Part shown: in pieces, positions 28,939 to 37,325 of the stretch
Numbering within the stretch: position 1 is the stretch's first letter
Layout: the number at the start of each line of letters is the position of its first letter
DNA from: Cyclobacterium jeungdonense
GTDB taxonomy: Bacteria > Bacteroidota > Bacteroidia > Cytophagales > Cyclobacteriaceae
NCBI RefSeq assembly: GCF_010994275.1
Contig: NZ_WMCD01000011.1
Span: 62,001-126,000 of the forward strand
Length of the DNA stretch: 64,000 nucleotides
Direction of reading: 5' to 3'
Notes under the pieces: model-generated
What the model was told of the DNA's origin: nothing
Seen by the model: only the letters and a program-made list of their open reading frames with translations
Database searches by the model: none
Program-made: the position numbers and the translations under genes

Positions 28939-29268
28939 TTATTCTCCGTATAAAAACGCATAGGGGCGGGCAATGTGCGCTTGTATATCGGTAATACTCA
29001 CCAAACCGTTACTTCGCAAAACTTCTTTTCCTTCCATGAAAAGCAAAATTCCTGGAACCGATAGCATCCGCAACTGTGCAGCCACTTTCAGGTGGTGTCC
29101 AGCATCCAGCTTCAATAAATCAATTTTCGGAAATTCATCCGTAATTAATTTTTTGATTTTCGGATACAATGCCTGACACACTCCACATCCTTCCCCAAAA
29201 AAATATAGGAGAACGGCTGAATTCTCGTTTAGGTACTTTTTCAATGTTAGCTCTTCCATTATTTCCAT
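28939..29268 (-). CDS. Thioredoxin family protein
   Basis: 109 residues, a single thioredoxin fold with active site GCGVCQ (CxxC) near residue 32 and the cis-Pro segment MLSVPGILLF. There is no signal peptide, so it acts in the cytoplasm. It overlaps the upstream OprD-like porin gene by 10 bp and is the last gene of the cytochrome-porin-thioredoxin operon. A role in handling reduced sulfur or keeping thiols reduced would fit the TsdA-like cytochrome, but this is inference from context. Confidence 0.85.
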   Translation of the reverse strand: MEIMEELTLKKYLNENSAVLLYFFGEGCGVCQALYPKIKKLITDEFPKIDLLKLDAGHHLKVAAQLRMLSVPGILLFMEGKEVLRSNGLVSITDIQAHIARPYAFLYGE

Positions 29269-30620
29269 GGGATGGTATAGTTAAGTATGGCATTGACATG
29301 AAATAGGTTGACTTTATTGTACACCCAGGCGGGTCGGAGGTCTTTTTGATCCAGTGCCGTTTTACTCATGAGTATCAAATGTACATTCAGGCCTTCTATC
29401 CATTTTTTGGGCGCGTACCGCAGCCCTAGATTTGCCTGTGCGTAGCTTGGAAGGGCATATTTATTTCGTTTGGCATTGGCCGGATCTGGTAAGTAATAGA
29501 TGCCCAGGTAACTATACGCTTGAAGGGATTTCTCTGGAAAAGCATGTTGAAAATACGTAGTCACCGCATCTACGCTTTCCAATCCTTCGTTTCGCTCTCG
29601 TGGAATAAAGGTATAGAATGGATCTTTTCCCCATTCCCGAGGGCTTAAAAAGCGTCCATTTCCCCCCATTTTGGTGTAATTTACATGCCATAGGCTTCTT
29701 TTGGATTTGAGGCCGATCCTTCCACTCAGAATCCAATTAAAATCCTCCGGATTTTTGTAGCGAAGCGCAATTTCTTCATTGCCGCCATCTCCTATGCCGT
29801 GTTGAACGATACTTTGCAGCCCAGTGATTCCTTTTACCGAGCTGTCCGGCAGCTCCCAGGTTTTGTCCCATTGGGCCAGGTAAGTACTGTAAATATTTTG
29901 CACCAGCGTGTGATTCAAAAGTAGTGTGGAACTTGGTTCCAGGTTGATTTTCAGGTCCAATACGTGCGCTAAATCTACTTGGGTATGTCCAAAATAGGCG
30001 GAGGGTTGTCCTAGTTCATCCCGGGCAACCGGGTACATGCCGATACTTTCCCCGAGATTAAACCAATTTCCGGTGGATCGGGGAGAAACACCCCAGATCA
30101 GGTGGTGGGTGATGGCTATCTCAGGTATCGGCTGAAAATCCCAGCGAAATCCTTCCACAAACGTGGGACTTAAACGGCCATCCTGGACATTAATAAAGGG
30201 TGTATTGATCTCCATTCGACCCAACTTGGCCTGGAAGTCGGTATGCAGGTAATCCAAGTGTAAGTTGCCGATTTTGCCAAAAACACGTTTATCCAGATTG
30301 TTTACATCAAATAAACCGGCCTCGTAGCGGTTTAAATTCGGGACCCGGGGGTCCAGCGCCTGGAGGTCGGAGCTTAGCACCCTAAGAACCCCCATGTATT
30401 CGGCAGTTACCTGAAATCGATGTGGTAGCAAGGTTCGTGCGGACAGTCGCGCCATCTGTCCCCAGGCGTAGTCCTCTTTGTAATCCTCCCAATAGGAGGT
30501 GCTCATAAAATAGGAACGAAGGCCGAGACTTAGTTCGGGTTTCCAAAGGGTAGAGTCTTGTTGCCCAAAGCCTGATAACCACATAAAACTACCAATCAGG
30601 GTAAAAATGACTTTTTTCAT
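29259..30620 (-). CDS. OprD-like outer-membrane porin
   Basis: 453 residues from the ATG at 30620, chosen because it opens a signal peptide (MKKVIFTLIGSFMWLSGFGQQ); an in-frame ATG at 30662 lies within the leader repeat. The barrel has the OprD-type early segment LGRMEINTPFINVQDGRLSPTF and later strands ending NAILNYTIPWK. It is probably a channel for a small organic or sulfur compound. It lies downstream of the TsdA-like cytochrome gene and overlaps the thioredoxin gene by 10 bp. Confidence 0.7.
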   Translation of the reverse strand: MKKVIFTLIGSFMWLSGFGQQDSTLWKPELSLGLRSYFMSTSYWEDYKEDYAWGQMARLSARTLLPHRFQVTAEYMGVLRVLSSDLQALDPRVPNLNRYEAGLFDVNNLDKRVFGKIGNLHLDYLHTDFQAKLGRMEINTPFINVQDGRLSPTFVEGFRWDFQPIPEIAITHHLIWGVSPRSTGNWFNLGESIGMYPVARDELGQPSAYFGHTQVDLAHVLDLKINLEPSSTLLLNHTLVQNIYSTYLAQWDKTWELPDSSVKGITGLQSIVQHGIGDGGNEEIALRYKNPEDFNWILSGRIGLKSKRSLWHVNYTKMGGNGRFLSPREWGKDPFYTFIPRERNEGLESVDAVTTYFQHAFPEKSLQAYSYLGIYYLPDPANAKRNKYALPSYAQANLGLRYAPKKWIEGLNVHLILMSKTALDQKDLRPAWVYNKVNLFHVNAILNYTIPWK

Positions 30621-30639
30621 CTGTTTATAATTGTCTTTT

Positions 30640-30710
30640 AGCGGCCATAAGGAATCTCGCATGCTTTATAATCATCCCACTGTGTGACGTTTTCCGTCAT
30701 GCTCGATTTC
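30640..30710 (-). repeat. Leader-repeat element, copy 4
   Basis: Read on the minus strand it has GAAATCGAGCATGACG, CGTCACACAGTGGGATG and CATGCGAGATTCC, then GGCCGCTAAAAGACA and the porin start codon at 30620. It fills the whole gap between the cytochrome stop (30709-30711) and the porin start, and its outer end touches that stop codon. Identity to copy 3 (6663-6721) is very high by eye. Confidence 0.85.
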
Positions 30711-31773
30711 ATTTGTTTTCATTTTTTGCCGCCAGAATGGGTTGAAAGGGGCCGTATTTATGTTGTTCTTCTGAAAATGGATCTGCATAGGGCCCAAAAG
30801 GGTGGTCCATTGGTTTTTTGGAAATATCCGGCCAATCGCCAGAAAGCTCTTTAGAGGGCCTTTCCATGGAATTGACATAGGCGGCCAGATCCCAGGCCTC
30901 TTCGTCGGTAAGTAGTGGCCTTTTGTAGGTGGCGCCCAAAGGCATATTGGCTTTGACGTATCCGGCAAAGCGGGACAAACGGTACAGACCGGCACCCTGA
31001 TTGTAACTGGCTGGCCCCCAAAGTGGGGGATACAGGTAGGCTGTTCCCGAAGGAGTTTTCAGGCCCTGGCCCTCGGTCCCGTGACAACTCGCACATTGAC
31101 GCTCGTAGACACTTTTCCCCTGGATCGGATCGGCTGCCCTGTCCAGCAAGGGAATGTCATAAATACCTACTCCCGGAAGCTTATTGCCTTTAGGGACGTC
31201 TTTTCCTAGCCACTGCATGTAGGCTACCATCGCCTGCATTTCCTCACTTTCCGGCTCCAACCCCCGACCGTTCAAACTTCTTTCAAAGCAATCGTTGATC
31301 CGTTTGGGAATATCCTCGGAAAGCCCGGAACGTCCCCTGATTTTCGGATAGGTGGCGGCAACAGCCCCGAAATTATTTCCCAAAGGCACGGTTCCGGCCT
31401 CTAAGTGACAATTCTGGCAATTCATTCCATTGGAAATCCGGAGCACCTTGCCTTCAGGACCCAGGTATTCGGCAGTATGAGCGATCAGTTCCTTACCATA
31501 CTCGATTTGTTTCGCATTGGGTTCTGAGTCCACTGTGCTCCAGTCTGGAGCCGTCCATATCCCTTCATCTTTAATAAGTCGGGTATCCGGCAGTTGAGGT
31601 GTTTTATTCTCAGCTGCCCTTTGTTGGAGATCCTGATCAGGTGTTGACGAACCGGAAAGAGTCCACTGGCTGATAACCAAGGCACCTACGAAAAGGGTCA
31701 ACATAAATACAAGGAATGACAAGCCGAAAAGGCCTCGTATTAGGGGTAGGATGGATTGAGATGTTTTTTTCAC
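30709..31773 (-). CDS. tsdA-like: TsdA-like di-haem cytochrome c
   Basis: 354 residues with an N-terminal membrane anchor (12-37). Two haem sites are seen: CQNCH at 119-123, within NGMNCQNCHLEAGTVP, and CASCH at 227-231. The stretch GNNFGAVAATYPKIRGRSG...RINDCFERSLNG is characteristic of TsdA thiosulfate dehydrogenase/tetrathionate reductase. In that family a Cys can be the distal haem ligand; C162 here is the candidate. It would oxidise thiosulfate (or reduce tetrathionate) at the periplasmic face. First gene of an operon with a porin and a thioredoxin. Confidence 0.8.
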   Translation of the reverse strand: MKKTSQSILPLIRGLFGLSFLVFMLTLFVGALVISQWTLSGSSTPDQDLQQRAAENKTPQLPDTRLIKDEGIWTAPDWSTVDSEPNAKQIEYGKELIAHTAEYLGPEGKVLRISNGMNCQNCHLEAGTVPLGNNFGAVAATYPKIRGRSGLSEDIPKRINDCFERSLNGRGLEPESEEMQAMVAYMQWLGKDVPKGNKLPGVGIYDIPLLDRAADPIQGKSVYERQCASCHGTEGQGLKTPSGTAYLYPPLWGPASYNQGAGLYRLSRFAGYVKANMPLGATYKRPLLTDEEAWDLAAYVNSMERPSKELSGDWPDISKKPMDHPFGPYADPFSEEQHKYGPFQPILAAKNENK

Positions 31774-31825
31774 TTTTACTGGTTTTTACCTTTCACAAAA
31801 TTACCTTTCCCCTAAGCCCTAAAAA

Positions 31826-31839
31826 GTGATTTGTATCAC
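31826..31839. promoter_or_regulatory. FNR/CRP-type palindrome
   Basis: GTGAT-TTGT-ATCAC is a perfect dyad with the TGAT-N4-ATCA core of FNR-type sites. It lies 53 bp upstream of the TsdA-like cytochrome start and 121 bp upstream of the divergent lyase gene. Oxygen- or redox-dependent control of the cytochrome operon is the natural reading, but no regulator gene is nearby. Confidence 0.5.
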
Positions 31840-31959
31840 ACAAATGCCTTTCCTGCAACAAAGAAATTTGTATATTAAGATTCCAAATAATAAACATCCA
31901 TCTAGGGTTTGACCTGGCGTGGATGAACTAAAACCCGATTTGCCTAAACCCAAAGCACG

Positions 31960-33912
31960 ATGAATATTGGTAAAAAATGGTGTCTAACGATACTGGTGGT
32001 AATGCTCGCCTTCGGAACTAAGGCTCAGCAACTGATCAGCGGTACCTACACCGAAGAAGAATTGTCTCAAGTATTGATTCCCTTATCCAAATGGCAGCCG
32101 TTTCCTTCGCTGGAAGACAGGTCTGCCTGGCAGGAGGCGGATCAGGACTTGTTGCAGCATTACCTGGAGTTTGCCAACGAAAACCTCGATTATGAATGGC
32201 CTTACATTCCAGCCACCAAATCCCTGCTGATCGACCGTACCGGTGACAGGAACGAATATCAGGCCATCACCTTCGAAAAGCGCCGGGTTTTGGGCAGCAT
32301 GATCCTGGCGGAAATTGCCGAAAACGAAGGCCGTTTCATTGACCCCATCATTAATGGTATCTGGTCTATTTGTGAGGAGTCTTTTTGGGGGGTACCGGCT
32401 CATTTGCCGAAGACCGAAGAATATTCAGGACTCATGGACGTTTCCAAGCCCTTTGTGGACTTGTTTGTAGCCGAAACGGCCACCTACCTGGCCTGGGCCG
32501 ACTATTTTCTCGGCGAAAAGTTTGATGAAATCTCTCCGCAGATTCGAAAACGAATTCGGTATGAAACCAACAAACGAGTATTTGAACCGCTGATGAATCA
32601 GCACCATGGCTGGATGGCCGCCAATGAAAACGGCCGGCCGCCCAACAACTGGAATCCCTGGATTTGTTCCAACTGGATCAATACCGCCCTGTTACTGGAA
32701 GATGATGAAGAAAAACGAGCTGCGCTGGTTTATAAAGCCATGGAGGTACTGGATGAGTTCCTGACTCCCTATCCGGAAGATGGAGGTTGTGACGAGGGAC
32801 CGAGCTATTGGGGAGCGGCTGCGGCCTCCTTGTTCGACAATATTTCACTACTGAATCTGGCTACGGATGGGTCCTTTCAGTATGTATACGAGGATCAGAA
32901 AGTAAAGAACATGGGCAAATTTATCTACCGTGCCCAAATCAGCGAAGACTATTTTCTCAATTTTGCTGATGCCGATCCCCAGCCCGATATGGCAGCATCA
33001 ATGATTTACCGTTACGGAAAAGCCATAGCAGATCCGGACATGATGCGTTTTGGAGCCTTTTACCGCGAGGAAGATGCAGCCTCCCTACCTCGCTTTCATT
33101 ATTTCCGGAAATTTTTTGAGCTTTTTATGCAGGAAGAATTCCGGCAAGCGGAAAAAGGGCTTCCATTACCCAAAGACGTTTGGCTTCCGGATACTCAGGT
33201 GATGGTAGCCAGGGATACGGAAGGTAGTACGGACGGGTTCTTTTTTGCCGCTAAGGGAGGACACAACGATGAAAGCCACAACCACAATGATATTGGCAAT
33301 TACGTGGTGTTTTATGATGGGCTTCCTCTGCTGATAGACGTAGGAAGGGGTACCTATACCCGCAAAACCTTTAGTGACGAACGGTACACGATCTGGTACA
33401 ACCGTTCCGACTACCACAATTTGCCAAGTATAAACGGCCATGCACAATCTCCGGGAAGTCAGTACAGAGCCAGCAACCTCAGCTACGATGCCCGTCAAAA
33501 CCGAAGTACGTTGGAGATGGATATTTCGAAAGCCTATCCGGAAAATGCCGGAATCGAATCCTGGAATCGGACCTTAAGGCTGGACCGAGGAAAACGGGTG
33601 ACGGTAACGGATCAATACCAGATGAGTAACAGTGGAAGCCTTACACAACACTTGATGACGGTCTATCCTGCCGTTGTGGTCAGTCCGGGAAAAATCCGCA
33701 TCCCTTTCAAGAACACGGCCGGTGAGGAACGGCCCTTTCTGGTATCCTACGACCCGGATAAAATGGATGTTACTGTAGAAAAGATAGCCTTAACCGAACC
33801 TGAAGACCAAGGCGTGAGACAAAAATGGGGTGACCGTATATACCGGATCAATTTGGAACACAAAAACCCAGAGCAAAATGGCGAAATTGAATTTGAAATT
33901 TCCAGGGAATAA
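31960..33912 (+). CDS. Heparinase II/III family polysaccharide lyase (second)
   Basis: 650 residues with a signal peptide (MNIGKKWCLTILVVMLAFGTKAQQ). The toroid has NNWNPWICSNWINTALLLEDD and EDGGCDEGPSYWGAAAASLFD. The beta part has FFFAAKGGHNDESHNHNDIGNYVVF and LLIDVGRGTYTRKTF, with the His-rich lyase centre. It is a distant paralogue of the lyase at 25552 (shared NNWN, EG-YWG and GG motifs), so the two may act on different links of one glycan. A GH30 remnant follows in the same direction. Confidence 0.88.
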   Translation: MNIGKKWCLTILVVMLAFGTKAQQLISGTYTEEELSQVLIPLSKWQPFPSLEDRSAWQEADQDLLQHYLEFANENLDYEWPYIPATKSLLIDRTGDRNEYQAITFEKRRVLGSMILAEIAENEGRFIDPIINGIWSICEESFWGVPAHLPKTEEYSGLMDVSKPFVDLFVAETATYLAWADYFLGEKFDEISPQIRKRIRYETNKRVFEPLMNQHHGWMAANENGRPPNNWNPWICSNWINTALLLEDDEEKRAALVYKAMEVLDEFLTPYPEDGGCDEGPSYWGAAAASLFDNISLLNLATDGSFQYVYEDQKVKNMGKFIYRAQISEDYFLNFADADPQPDMAASMIYRYGKAIADPDMMRFGAFYREEDAASLPRFHYFRKFFELFMQEEFRQAEKGLPLPKDVWLPDTQVMVARDTEGSTDGFFFAAKGGHNDESHNHNDIGNYVVFYDGLPLLIDVGRGTYTRKTFSDERYTIWYNRSDYHNLPSINGHAQSPGSQYRASNLSYDARQNRSTLEMDISKAYPENAGIESWNRTLRLDRGKRVTVTDQYQMSNSGSLTQHLMTVYPAVVVSPGKIRIPFKNTAGEERPFLVSYDPDKMDVTVEKIALTEPEDQGVRQKWGDRIYRINLEHKNPEQNGEIEFEISRE

Positions 33913-33987
33913 TATGAAAGAAGATCCTTTCACTGACCATGGTGTGGATAATTCTTGTTTCTGATATCATTAGCTCATTTAAGTTTT

Positions 33988-34503
33988 CTTAAGATGCCTA
34001 AGAGGGTGCTTTTCTTTTTATTGTGCTTTTCGGTTGCCTGCGTTCACTTTGTGGGTATGCCGCCGGACAACCCGGAAACCGAAATCAATGCCTTGAAATT
34101 GGACCCCCGGATTCGGTATCAGGAGATGGATCATTTTGGGGCATCCGACGCCTGGTCCGGACAATTTGTAGGAAATTGGCCTGGATACCCAAATAGACAT
34201 TGCGGAGGCTGGCCAAACTGAGTATTTGTAAAGTGAACACAACCGGTCAGGCAGTTCCAATCAGGTAATAGATTTCTTTGGTAAGGAGGGAGAGAACTAC
34301 TTAGGGGATTTGAATAACATAAGTCAGACCATCTCTGGCCAAAGTTATTCACTCTGATTTGGTTAACAGCGCAAGCTTCGGCCTTTCTTGATCCGGATAC
34401 CGGAAATTTGGTCTTTGTCCTCGTAGACGACTCTGATCAGGAATCAAAAGTCGCCTTGCAGGAAGCGGATTCAGCGCATTCTTCCAATCAAAGCACAAAA
34501 ATC
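33988..34503 (+). pseudogene. Decayed GH30-family glycosidase (frameshift, stop, internal deletion)
   Basis: An N-terminal signal (MPKRVLFFLLCFSVACVHF) leads into IRYQEMDHFGASDAWSGQFV, the GH30-type mature start. The frame then ends at 34221. The next homologous pieces (QIDIAEAG near 34190, then SGSSNQVIDFFGKEGENYL) lie in another frame with a TAA between them. From about 34357 the original frame resumes with TAQASAFLDPDTGNLVFVLVD, which resembles the C-terminal beta domain of GH30. The central catalytic barrel is missing. Once probably a secreted beta-glycosidase of this locus. Confidence 0.6.
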
Positions 34504-35295
34504 TTACAAACTCGCCTTCAGATTTTCCCAGTCCCAGTCATTGTTGATTTGGGCGATGGCATGATGCGCCGTCATATCAAACTGGCAAGGAACTACGGCA
34601 GCGTAATTATTTGCAATGGCCCATTCGTCGTTATCTTCTCCTTTGTCAAAATTCACGAAATTACCAGCCATCCAGAAGTATTTTCTACCATTGGGATCAT
34701 AGCGTTCTTCGAAATCTTCCTGCCATTTGGCCCTGGCTTGCCGGCATATTTTAATGCCCTTCAGCGGTTCGTTCCTTTTTGGTGGAAAATTGACATTCAG
34801 GGCGACCCCTTTGGGTATGCCAAATTCCAGTACTTGTTTGGCAATTTCGTATACGTAATTTTCTACGTGAGAAAAGTCTGCGTTGGAACTGTAATCACAG
34901 AGGCTAAACCCAATGGAAGGATACCCTTCGATAGCTCCTTCAATCGCAGCAGACATGGTTCCGGAATACAGCACGCTGATGGAAGTATTGCTGCCATGGT
35001 TGATGCCACTGACGATAAGATCAGGCTTCTTATCTTTTAATACATAATGCTTGGCTAATTTAACACAGTCGGCAGGGGTTCCGCTGGACTTGTAAGCTAT
35101 CACATCCTGAAAAATTTCCTCCTCCGAAAGGCGGAGAGTGTTTCCAATGGTGATGGCATGCCCCATGCCTGATTGTGGACTGTCCGGTGCAACCACTACT
35201 ACATCCCCAAGTTGCTTCATCACGTCTACCAACACCCGGATACCTCTGGAGGTAATCCCATCATCGTTGGATACTAAAATTAAAGGTTTTGTCAT
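34504..35295 (-). CDS. surE: 5'/3'-nucleotidase SurE
   Basis: 263 residues, full length. The N-terminus ILVSNDDGITSRGI carries the paired metal-binding Asp residues. APDSPQSGMGHAIT, KSSGTPADCVKLA and SGINHGSNTS complete the SurE active site. It dephosphorylates nucleoside monophosphates in the cytoplasm. The start codon overlaps the stop of the preceding secreted-protein gene by one base (TAATG). Confidence 0.95.
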   Translation of the reverse strand: MTKPLILVSNDDGITSRGIRVLVDVMKQLGDVVVVAPDSPQSGMGHAITIGNTLRLSEEEIFQDVIAYKSSGTPADCVKLAKHYVLKDKKPDLIVSGINHGSNTSISVLYSGTMSAAIEGAIEGYPSIGFSLCDYSSNADFSHVENYVYEIAKQVLEFGIPKGVALNVNFPPKRNEPLKGIKICRQARAKWQEDFEERYDPNGRKYFWMAGNFVNFDKGEDNDEWAIANNYAAVVPCQFDMTAHHAIAQINNDWDWENLKASL

Positions 35296-35945
35296 TAAGA
35301 ATTTCTTTTTATCTGATTGTAGTGGGCCGTTATCCGGAGCAGGTCACCGCGCTTGTCGTGGGAAAGTTTATTTTTACGCATGTAGAGCTTCATTTCGGAA
35401 GATTTGTCATCCATAAAATCGTTCAGCAATTCCCGCTTTTTCTCGCTGTATTTATAGATTTTCTGATCCTGAAGGAAATAAAAATCGAAGTCTAGCCGAT
35501 TAAAGCCCATTCCCATAGGCATTCCCCACATGGGATTCATGTACATTCCCCGCATACCCATCGTGTTGAAATTCCGGTTGTCAACGGTGATAAATTCACG
35601 ACATAGTAGGGTGATTTCTTCTCCTTCTGTTAGCAACTCAAAGAAAATCGGCGTTTTGTAATCGGAATTTAACGCATAAGGGAGGCTGTAGAAAATACGG
35701 ATGCCGCCATAGATTTCATCGTAAATCTCAAAATGGCTTATGGAGGCAGAGCTGAAGGTTTCGATGGTATTAGACTGCACCTGGACAATATTCGTTTCCA
35801 GATCGTATTTCACCTTTCCTTGATAATTCTCTCCGGTATTTAAAAATACTTGCCCTTCATGCCATACCTGGGAAGGAAACTCCTGGGCAAAACTTACAGA
35901 GGACATCAATAGTACAAACAGCAGTGAATAAATTGATTTTTTCAT
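35295..35945 (-). CDS. Secreted hypothetical protein
   Basis: 216 residues with a clear signal (MKKSIYSLLFVLLMSSVSFAQ). The mature part is beta-rich (YQGKVKYDLETNIVQV), has a Met/Gly-rich loop (MGMRGMYMNPMWGMPMGMG), and ends in a Lys-rich helix pair (KKRELLNDFMDDKSSEMKLYMRK). No family is recognised. It is coupled to surE by a 1-base overlap. Confidence 0.65.
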   Translation of the reverse strand: MKKSIYSLLFVLLMSSVSFAQEFPSQVWHEGQVFLNTGENYQGKVKYDLETNIVQVQSNTIETFSSASISHFEIYDEIYGGIRIFYSLPYALNSDYKTPIFFELLTEGEEITLLCREFITVDNRNFNTMGMRGMYMNPMWGMPMGMGFNRLDFDFYFLQDQKIYKYSEKKRELLNDFMDDKSSEMKLYMRKNKLSHDKRGDLLRITAHYNQIKRNS

Positions 35946-36029
35946 GACCGAGTTGGTTTTGTTTCTATCCCTGATACGTAATTGAAGTCGCTTTTGTTGA
36001 ATAGGGGGAAACGAAAACGCCGCTAAGGC

Positions 36030-37247
36030 TTACTTTTTCAGAATCTGATGGCCCATTTTATCCCGTTTGGTTTGCAGGTAACGCTCGTTATGGGGATTCG
36101 AATTAATCTCTAACGGTACGGTATCCACGATTTCCAGCCCATATCCCGATAAGCCCACTCTTTTGGTGGGATTATTAGTGATCAGCTTGATTTTCGTGAC
36201 ATTCAGGTCACGCATAATTTGGGCACCTACGCCATAATCTCTCTTGTCCATAGGAAAACCGAGTGCCAGGTTTGCCTGCACGGTATCCATCCCCTCTTCC
36301 TGTAATTTATATGCTTTTAATTTGTTAATCAAACCGATGCCGCGGCCTTCCTGATTCATGTATAACACCAGGCCTTTGCCATTTGCTTCCACCATTTTCA
36401 TGGCCTGATGCAGTTGGGGTCCGCAATCACACCTGCAGGAACCAAAAATGTCCCCGGTAATGCAGGAAGAATGCACGCGTACCATGACCGTTTCGCCCTC
36501 TTCCCACTGGCCTTTGATCAGGGCCATGTGGATCTCGTCGGTATTGGTCTGCCGATAAGCAATCAGGTCAAAATCCCCCCACTCGGTGGGCATTTCCACA
36601 CCTATCTCCCTTTTTATCAGAGACTCGTTTTTTAGCCGGTAGGCAATCAGGTCTTTGATGGAAATTAATTTCAGGTCAAACTTTTTAGCTACCTGCACCA
36701 GATCCGGAAGTCGCGCCATGGAACCGTCTTCGTTCATGATTTCTACCAGCACCCCAGCCGGCTGCAGCCCAGCCAGGCGGGCCAGATCAATGGCCGCTTC
36801 TGTATGTCCCGTTCTTCGTAGCACGCCTCCTCTTTTGGCTTTCAAGGGAAAAATATGGCCCGGCTTGCCCAACTCTTCGGGCTTGATATCCGGATCAATT
36901 AACGCTTTTACGGTTTTGGAGCGGTCGCTGGCGGAAATTCCAGTCGTACAGCCATGCCCAATCAAATCTACCGAAACGGTAAAAGGTGTTTCAAAAGTAG
37001 CGGTATTGGTACCAACCATCAGCTCCAGGCCCAGTTCCTCACAGCGGTCCTCTACCAGGGGAGCGCAAATAAGACCCCTTCCATGGGTGGCCATAAAATT
37101 GATGATTTCTGGAGTCACCATTTCAGCCGCACAGACAAAATCTCCTTCATTTTCGCGATCCTCGTCGTCAACGACAATCACTATTTCTCCGTTTTTGATG
37201 GCATCAATGGCGTCTTCTATTGGATCCAATTGAATAGTATCTTTCAT
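36030..37247 (-). CDS. ribBA: Bifunctional DHBP synthase / GTP cyclohydrolase II
   Basis: 405 residues from the ATG at 37247; an in-frame upstream ATG at 37280 would add a Lys/Arg-rich tail with no support. The RibB half has [20 protein letters not shown] and [13 protein letters not shown]. The RibA half has [18 protein letters not shown] (zinc cysteines) and [16 protein letters not shown]. Together they make both precursors for riboflavin: 3,4-dihydroxy-2-butanone 4-phosphate and the pyrimidine. I see no FMN riboswitch in the 78-bp leader. Confidence 0.95.
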   Translation of the reverse strand: MKDTIQLDPIEDAIDAIKNGEIVIVVDDEDRENEGDFVCAAEMVTPEIINFMATHGRGLICAPLVEDRCEELGLELMVGTNTATFETPFTVSVDLIGHGCTTGISASDRSKTVKALIDPDIKPEELGKPGHIFPLKAKRGGVLRRTGHTEAAIDLARLAGLQPAGVLVEIMNEDGSMARLPDLVQVAKKFDLKLISIKDLIAYRLKNESLIKREIGVEMPTEWGDFDLIAYRQTNTDEIHMALIKGQWEEGETVMVRVHSSCITGDIFGSCRCDCGPQLHQAMKMVEANGKGLVLYMNQEGRGIGLINKLKAYKLQEEGMDTVQANLALGFPMDKRDYGVGAQIMRDLNVTKIKLITNNPTKRVGLSGYGLEIVDTVPLEINSNPHNERYLQTKRDKMGHQILKK

Positions 37248-37325
37248 TTTATTCTTTCTAGGCGATAAATCAAGTTGCAAAAATACGATTAATTATCTTC
37301 TTAACCGTTTTTCCAAAATTTAAGT

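Noticed and set aside
27546-28953. Long open reading frames (211 and 421 codons on the plus strand, others on the minus strand) through the 123-bp array
   Set aside because: The unit length is a multiple of three, so any stop-free unit gives long frames in several phases. Frames switch at the single +1 step, there is no start context, and changes between units follow the palindromes rather than codon positions.
34408-35040. Plus-strand 210-codon frame
   Set aside because: Only its first ~30 codons (before 34503) resemble anything (GH30 C-terminus). The rest is the shadow of surE on the opposite strand.
37248-37325. FMN riboswitch before ribBA
   Set aside because: The leader is only 78 bp and lacks the conserved FMN-aptamer blocks.
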